A stretch of DNA of 34,774 nt, taken from positions 1-34,774 of the forward strand of contig CBFDBT010000006.1 of assembly GCA_965603115.1 (NCBI GenBank). The letters run 5' to 3'. This stretch comes from CBFDBT01 sp965603115 (GTDB lineage Bacteria; Pseudomonadota; Alphaproteobacteria; Sphingomonadales; Kordiimonadaceae). The notes beneath the pieces are model-generated. The model saw nothing but the letters and a program-made list of their open reading frames with translations. It ran no database searches and was not told the DNA's origin. The translations under genes were made by a program, and so were the position numbers. Of the stretch, positions 31,563 through 34,774 are shown one piece after another. Every line of letters begins with the position of its first letter. The stretch's first letter is position 1.

Positions 31563-33710
31563 ATGGTAAACACTGCAAAAAATATAACGGATTACACCCC
31601 TTACTGGGCAGAGTGCTATGGCATCGCGCCTATGCTACCTATGTCGCGGGCCGAAATGGATCAGCTCGGTTGGGATAGCTGCGATATTATTATCGTCACG
31701 GGCGACGCTTATGTAGACCATCCAAGTTTTGGCATGGCAGTTATAGGACGTATACTGGAAGCGCAGGGCTTTCGTGTTGGTATTATTTCTCAGCCTAATT
31801 GGGAGAGTGCGGAGCCTTTTAAGGCACTAGGCAAACCAAATCTATTTTTTGCAGTCACGGCGGGCAATATGGATAGTATGGTCAATCGCTATACTGCCGA
31901 CCGGCGTATCCGTCACAATGACAGTTACACACCAGACGACGAGGGCGGTAAGCGCCCTGACCGCGCGGTGATCGTTTATTCTCAGCGCTGCCGAGAAGCC
32001 TACAAGGGTGTGCCGGTTATTATTGGCGGCATCGAGGCTTCACTTAGACGCATAGCGCAATATGATTATTGGTCGGATAAGGTTCGACGGTCGGTGCTTC
32101 TTGATAGCAAAGCTGATATCCTGCTTTATGGCAACGCTGACCGCGCCATCATCGAAATTGCACACAGGATAGCCGCTGGTGAAAATCCAAAAGAAATTGA
32201 GGATGTGCGCGGCACCGCCATTATGCGCAAAGCGGTGCCTGACGATTATACAACGGTTGATATGGCCGATATTGACCTTGGCACCATCATTACGCGTCCG
32301 CAAAATCCATATGGAGGTTGTGGTACAGGGGGTAATGATACAGGTGAGATTAATACATCTGAGACGAATTACACAGCCGAGCAAAATAGTGCTGCGAGCG
32401 GGGATGGTCATGTAATCAAGCGCTTGGAGCCCGGTGAAAAAGCCGTGGTGCGCTTGCCAGCCTATGAGATGGTCAAGGACGATCCCGTGCTTTATGCACA
32501 AGCGTCTAGGGTTTTGCACCTTGAGAGTAATCCGGGGAATGCTCGGCCGCTGGTGCAGCGTCACGGTGACCGTGAGCTATGGTTGAACCCGCCGCCCATT
32601 CCGCTAACCACACCGGAGATGGACTGGGTGTTTGGTCGCGACTATGCCAGAAGCCCGCACCCAAGTTATGGCGACGCGCGCATTCCAGCTTGGGAGATGA
32701 TCCGCTTTTCAGTGAATATTATGCGCGGCTGTTTTGGTGGTTGTTCCTTTTGTTCGATCACCGAGCACGAAGGCCGTATCATCCAAAGCCGTTCGCATAA
32801 ATCCATTTTGGCCGAGATTGAAGACATTAAAGCCAAGATCAAAGGCTTTACAGGTGTAATATCTGATCTTGGTGGGCCAACGGCTAATATGTACCGCATG
32901 GCTTGTAAGGATAAAAATATTGAAAAGCTTTGTCGCAGGCCTTCGTGTGTTTATCCTGGCATTTGCAAAAACCTCAATACCGACCATAGTTCGCTGATTG
33001 AGCTTTATAAAAAAGCCCGCAACATTCAGGGCGTGAAAAAGATACTGATAGCTTCAGGTCTTCGCTACGACCTTGCGGTTAAAAGCCCTGACTATGTTAA
33101 AGAGCTTGTGACCCACCATGTGGGTGGATATTTGAAAATAGCCCCCGAGCATACCGAAGAGCGCGCACTATCAAAAATGATGAAGCCCGGTATCGGCACC
33201 TATGATGCTTTTAAGAAAATGTTTGATGAAGCCGCTAAAAAAGCCGGTAAAAAATATTATCTCATTCCCTATTTTATCGCCGCGCACCCGGGCACGCAGG
33301 ATGAAGATATGATGCATTTGGCGATTTGGCTCAAAGCCAATGGTTTTAAGGCCGATCAGGTGCAAACTTTCTTGCCGTCACCTATGTCGCTTTCGTCTGC
33401 TATGTATTATAGCGAACGCAATCCACTAAAACCTATTCGCCGCGCTGGCAGTGAAATAGTGCATACGGCAAAAAATTTAAAACAGCGGCGTTTGCATAAA
33501 GCCTTTTTACGGTATCACGATCCAGAAAACTGGCCCGTATTGCGCGAAGCCCTTGAAAACATGGGGCGCAGTGATCTTATTGGCAAGGAAGCACATCATC
33601 TGGTGCCACCGAGTGCATCGGGTAACTATGGTCAATATCATCCCAAGCGCAGCCATAAGTTTGTCACCCAGCACTCAGGCGCGGGCCGAAGACGTCCGAC
33701 TAAAGATTAG
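31563..33710 (+). CDS. ygiQ: YgiQ family radical SAM protein (UPF0313)
   Basis: YgiQ proteins bind a [4Fe-4S] cluster and S-adenosylmethionine; their reaction is not established. The cluster motif CxxxCxxC is Cys390, Cys394 and Cys397 in MRGCFGGCSFCSITEHEGR. The N-terminal half has the family domain, with IIVTGDAYVDHPSFGMAVIGRILEAQGFRVGII (about 41-73). The C-terminal part includes APEHTEERALSKMMKPG and ends in a basic tail. Length is 715 residues. A low-complexity Gly/Asn/Thr/Ser insert (CGTGGNDTGEINTSETN and onward, about residues 257-285) interrupts the N-terminal domain and may be specific to this lineage. No strong ribosome site precedes the ATG. Its 3' end is 7 bp from the convergent decarboxylase. 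Confidence 0.93.
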   Translation: MVNTAKNITDYTPYWAECYGIAPMLPMSRAEMDQLGWDSCDIIIVTGDAYVDHPSFGMAVIGRILEAQGFRVGIISQPNWESAEPFKALGKPNLFFAVTAGNMDSMVNRYTADRRIRHNDSYTPDDEGGKRPDRAVIVYSQRCREAYKGVPVIIGGIEASLRRIAQYDYWSDKVRRSVLLDSKADILLYGNADRAIIEIAHRIAAGENPKEIEDVRGTAIMRKAVPDDYTTVDMADIDLGTIITRPQNPYGGCGTGGNDTGEINTSETNYTAEQNSAASGDGHVIKRLEPGEKAVVRLPAYEMVKDDPVLYAQASRVLHLESNPGNARPLVQRHGDRELWLNPPPIPLTTPEMDWVFGRDYARSPHPSYGDARIPAWEMIRFSVNIMRGCFGGCSFCSITEHEGRIIQSRSHKSILAEIEDIKAKIKGFTGVISDLGGPTANMYRMACKDKNIEKLCRRPSCVYPGICKNLNTDHSSLIELYKKARNIQGVKKILIASGLRYDLAVKSPDYVKELVTHHVGGYLKIAPEHTEERALSKMMKPGIGTYDAFKKMFDEAAKKAGKKYYLIPYFIAAHPGTQDEDMMHLAIWLKANGFKADQVQTFLPSPMSLSSAMYYSERNPLKPIRRAGSEIVHTAKNLKQRRLHKAFLRYHDPENWPVLREALENMGRSDLIGKEAHHLVPPSASGNYGQYHPKRSHKFVTQHSGAGRRRPTKD

Positions 33711-33717
33711 CTAAGCC

Positions 33718-34774
33718 TTATAGATTACGGCGTTGTTTCGTTAAAGACATGATGCTCTCTAGCAAGATATCAACGTCTTTTCTGGTTGTGCGGTGGTTGA
33801 TAAAGCAGCAACGGATGGCAAGTTTTCCATTGATGACGGTTGTAGAGGGTACGGCTATGCCCTGTTCTTGCAGGTCTGCTACAATCTCGTTATTGAAGGC
33901 ATCTGCGTCTTCACTTGCAATAGGCCTCACGCGAAAGCATGTGATGTTAAGCAGGGCAGGGGACAAAAGCTCAAGACTATCTTCTTTTTCTACTTCTGCC
34001 GCGAGATAAGACGCAAGATTGCACGATGAGCGCAGGGATGCCGCTAAGGCATCGGTGCCATGCTCTTGCAATAAGAACCACACTTTGAGGGCGCGGAAAC
34101 TGCGTGATAACTCTGTTCCATAGTCACAAAACCAGTGATCACTGGAAGCAATGCCTCTGTCGTAGCTTGCTAAATAGCTAGCGCGATTGCTAAAGGCTGC
34201 GCGGTGTTGTTCTTTGTCATGCACCAGCAGGCAACCGCATTCATAAGTGACCTGTCCCCATTTATGAAAATCAAAGGCGATAGATTTGGCGCGCTCTATG
34301 CCTTCAAATTTTTCTTTAAGTTCAGGCAGTAAAATGGCCAGAGCCCCAAAAGCACCATCAATATGAAGCCAGAGGTCTTCAGCGTCGGCAATATCAGCGA
34401 GTTGCTTGATATCATCAATAGCCCCTGTGCTCACCGTGCCCACGGTGCCGACAATGGCAAAAGGCTCAAAACCAGCGTCGCGGTCGCTAGAGATCGCTTG
34501 TTTCAAGGCAGCAATATTGATGGAGCCATCGTGGTTTTCGTCAACCGAGTGCAGTGCTCTAACATCAAGCCCCATGACAGCAACCGCCTTAGTGAGAGAG
34601 TTATGCACGGCTTTTGAGGCATAGAGACGCAGGCGAGACTGGCGCAGGGATTTATCGTCGCTGTCGAGTGCACCAAGCAGGCGATGGCGGGCAATGACCA
34701 AAGCATCCATGGTCGCCATGGATGTACCTGTTGTAAGAATACCGCTGCCGCTTGTTGGCAGACCAAAGAGATCA
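33718..34774 (-). CDS. Group II PLP-dependent amino-acid decarboxylase, partial
   Basis: The gene runs off the right edge; its frame stays open to the last base, so the Met at 34719 is internal. The visible part (about 351 residues) contains TTGTSMATMDALVIARHR, matching the family's TSGGSxANLxAL segment, AIVGTVGTVSTGAIDDI, the cofactor aspartate in LHIDGAFGA, and the PLP-binding Lys (codon at 34261-34263) in FDFHKWGQ. This places it with aromatic-L-amino-acid, histidine, glutamate and diaminobutyrate decarboxylases. The specificity cannot be read; HKW rather than the GAD-type signature makes an aromatic or aliphatic substrate as likely as glutamate. The N-terminal third is missing. Confidence 0.88.
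   Translation of the reverse strand, partial: DLFGLPTSGSGILTTGTSMATMDALVIARHRLLGALDSDDKSLRQSRLRLYASKAVHNSLTKAVAVMGLDVRALHSVDENHDGSINIAALKQAISSDRDAGFEPFAIVGTVGTVSTGAIDDIKQLADIADAEDLWLHIDGAFGALAILLPELKEKFEGIERAKSIAFDFHKWGQVTYECGCLLVHDKEQHRAAFSNRASYLASYDRGIASSDHWFCDYGTELSRSFRALKVWFLLQEHGTDALAASLRSSCNLASYLAAEVEKEDSLELLSPALLNITCFRVRPIASEDADAFNNEIVADLQEQGIAVPSTTVINGKLAIRCCFINHRTTRKDVDILLESIMSLTKQRRNL

Noticed and set aside
1..34774. CRISPR arrays, toxin-antitoxin pairs, defence islands, tRNA and rRNA genes.
   Set aside because: No regular spacer-repeat pattern, no paired small toxin/antitoxin genes and no RNA gene signatures were seen when reading the gaps on both strands.

Overview
The window looks like ordinary chromosome of a moderately AT-rich alphaproteobacterium, probably free-living; I cannot place the order. 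The evidence is gene order: xerD and accA face away from an aroK-aroB-CorC cluster, as in many Alphaproteobacteria. The intergenic palindromes of the WIPAFAGMT-encoding type, the possible GANTC (CcrM) sites and the tight gene packing fit the same class. I see no phage, IS element, CRISPR array, rRNA or tRNA.

Layout. 1-803: the C-terminal end of secA, with a duplicated zinc-binding SEC-C tail. 968-1570: a small secreted Arg/Tyr/Asp-rich protein. 1571-1938: two hairpins and a repeat cluster. 1939-4773 (minus): a class Ia ribonucleotide reductase operon, nrdA-nrdB. Upstream of it is a convincing promoter whose -35 overlaps one of two correctly spaced NrdR-box-like sites. 5141-6100 (minus): accA. 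6264-9247 (minus): a coupled operon of a 46-residue membrane peptide (missed by length cut-offs), a 648-residue exported helical protein of unknown function, and xerD. 9388-14043 (plus): a possible 11-codon leader, aroK, aroB, a CorC/CNNM-CBS protein and a cardiolipin synthase, followed by an exported P1-family (DmpA-like) peptidase at 14054-15169.

15170-15895 holds a large palindromic repeat and a small basic ORF whose outer start codon lies in a hairpin loop. 15896-17988 is a two-gene DUF4212/sodium-solute symporter, followed by a soluble PhoR-like orphan histidine kinase. 19205-23536 is a molybdenum hydroxylase module: a small [2Fe-2S] subunit, a Tat-exported large subunit, XdhC and a MocA-like cytidylyltransferase. 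23517-27863 is an AT-richer envelope glycosylation locus: a GT87-type transferase facing a GtrB/ArnC-like GT2, a GtrA flippase-like protein and a GT-C-like membrane protein. The rest is an SDR oxidoreductase, an arylamine N-acetyltransferase, an exported thioredoxin-fold protein with only one active-site Cys, a CvfB-like S1 protein, a YgiQ radical-SAM protein, and a group II PLP decarboxylase that runs off the right edge.

Most genes are recognisable housekeeping or accessory metabolism. Nothing here is clearly a new defence or mobile system. The least explained items are the peptide/648-aa protein/xerD operon, the glycosylation locus with an unknown acceptor, the small ORF with a sequestered start, and a dispersed palindromic repeat found at three gene ends.
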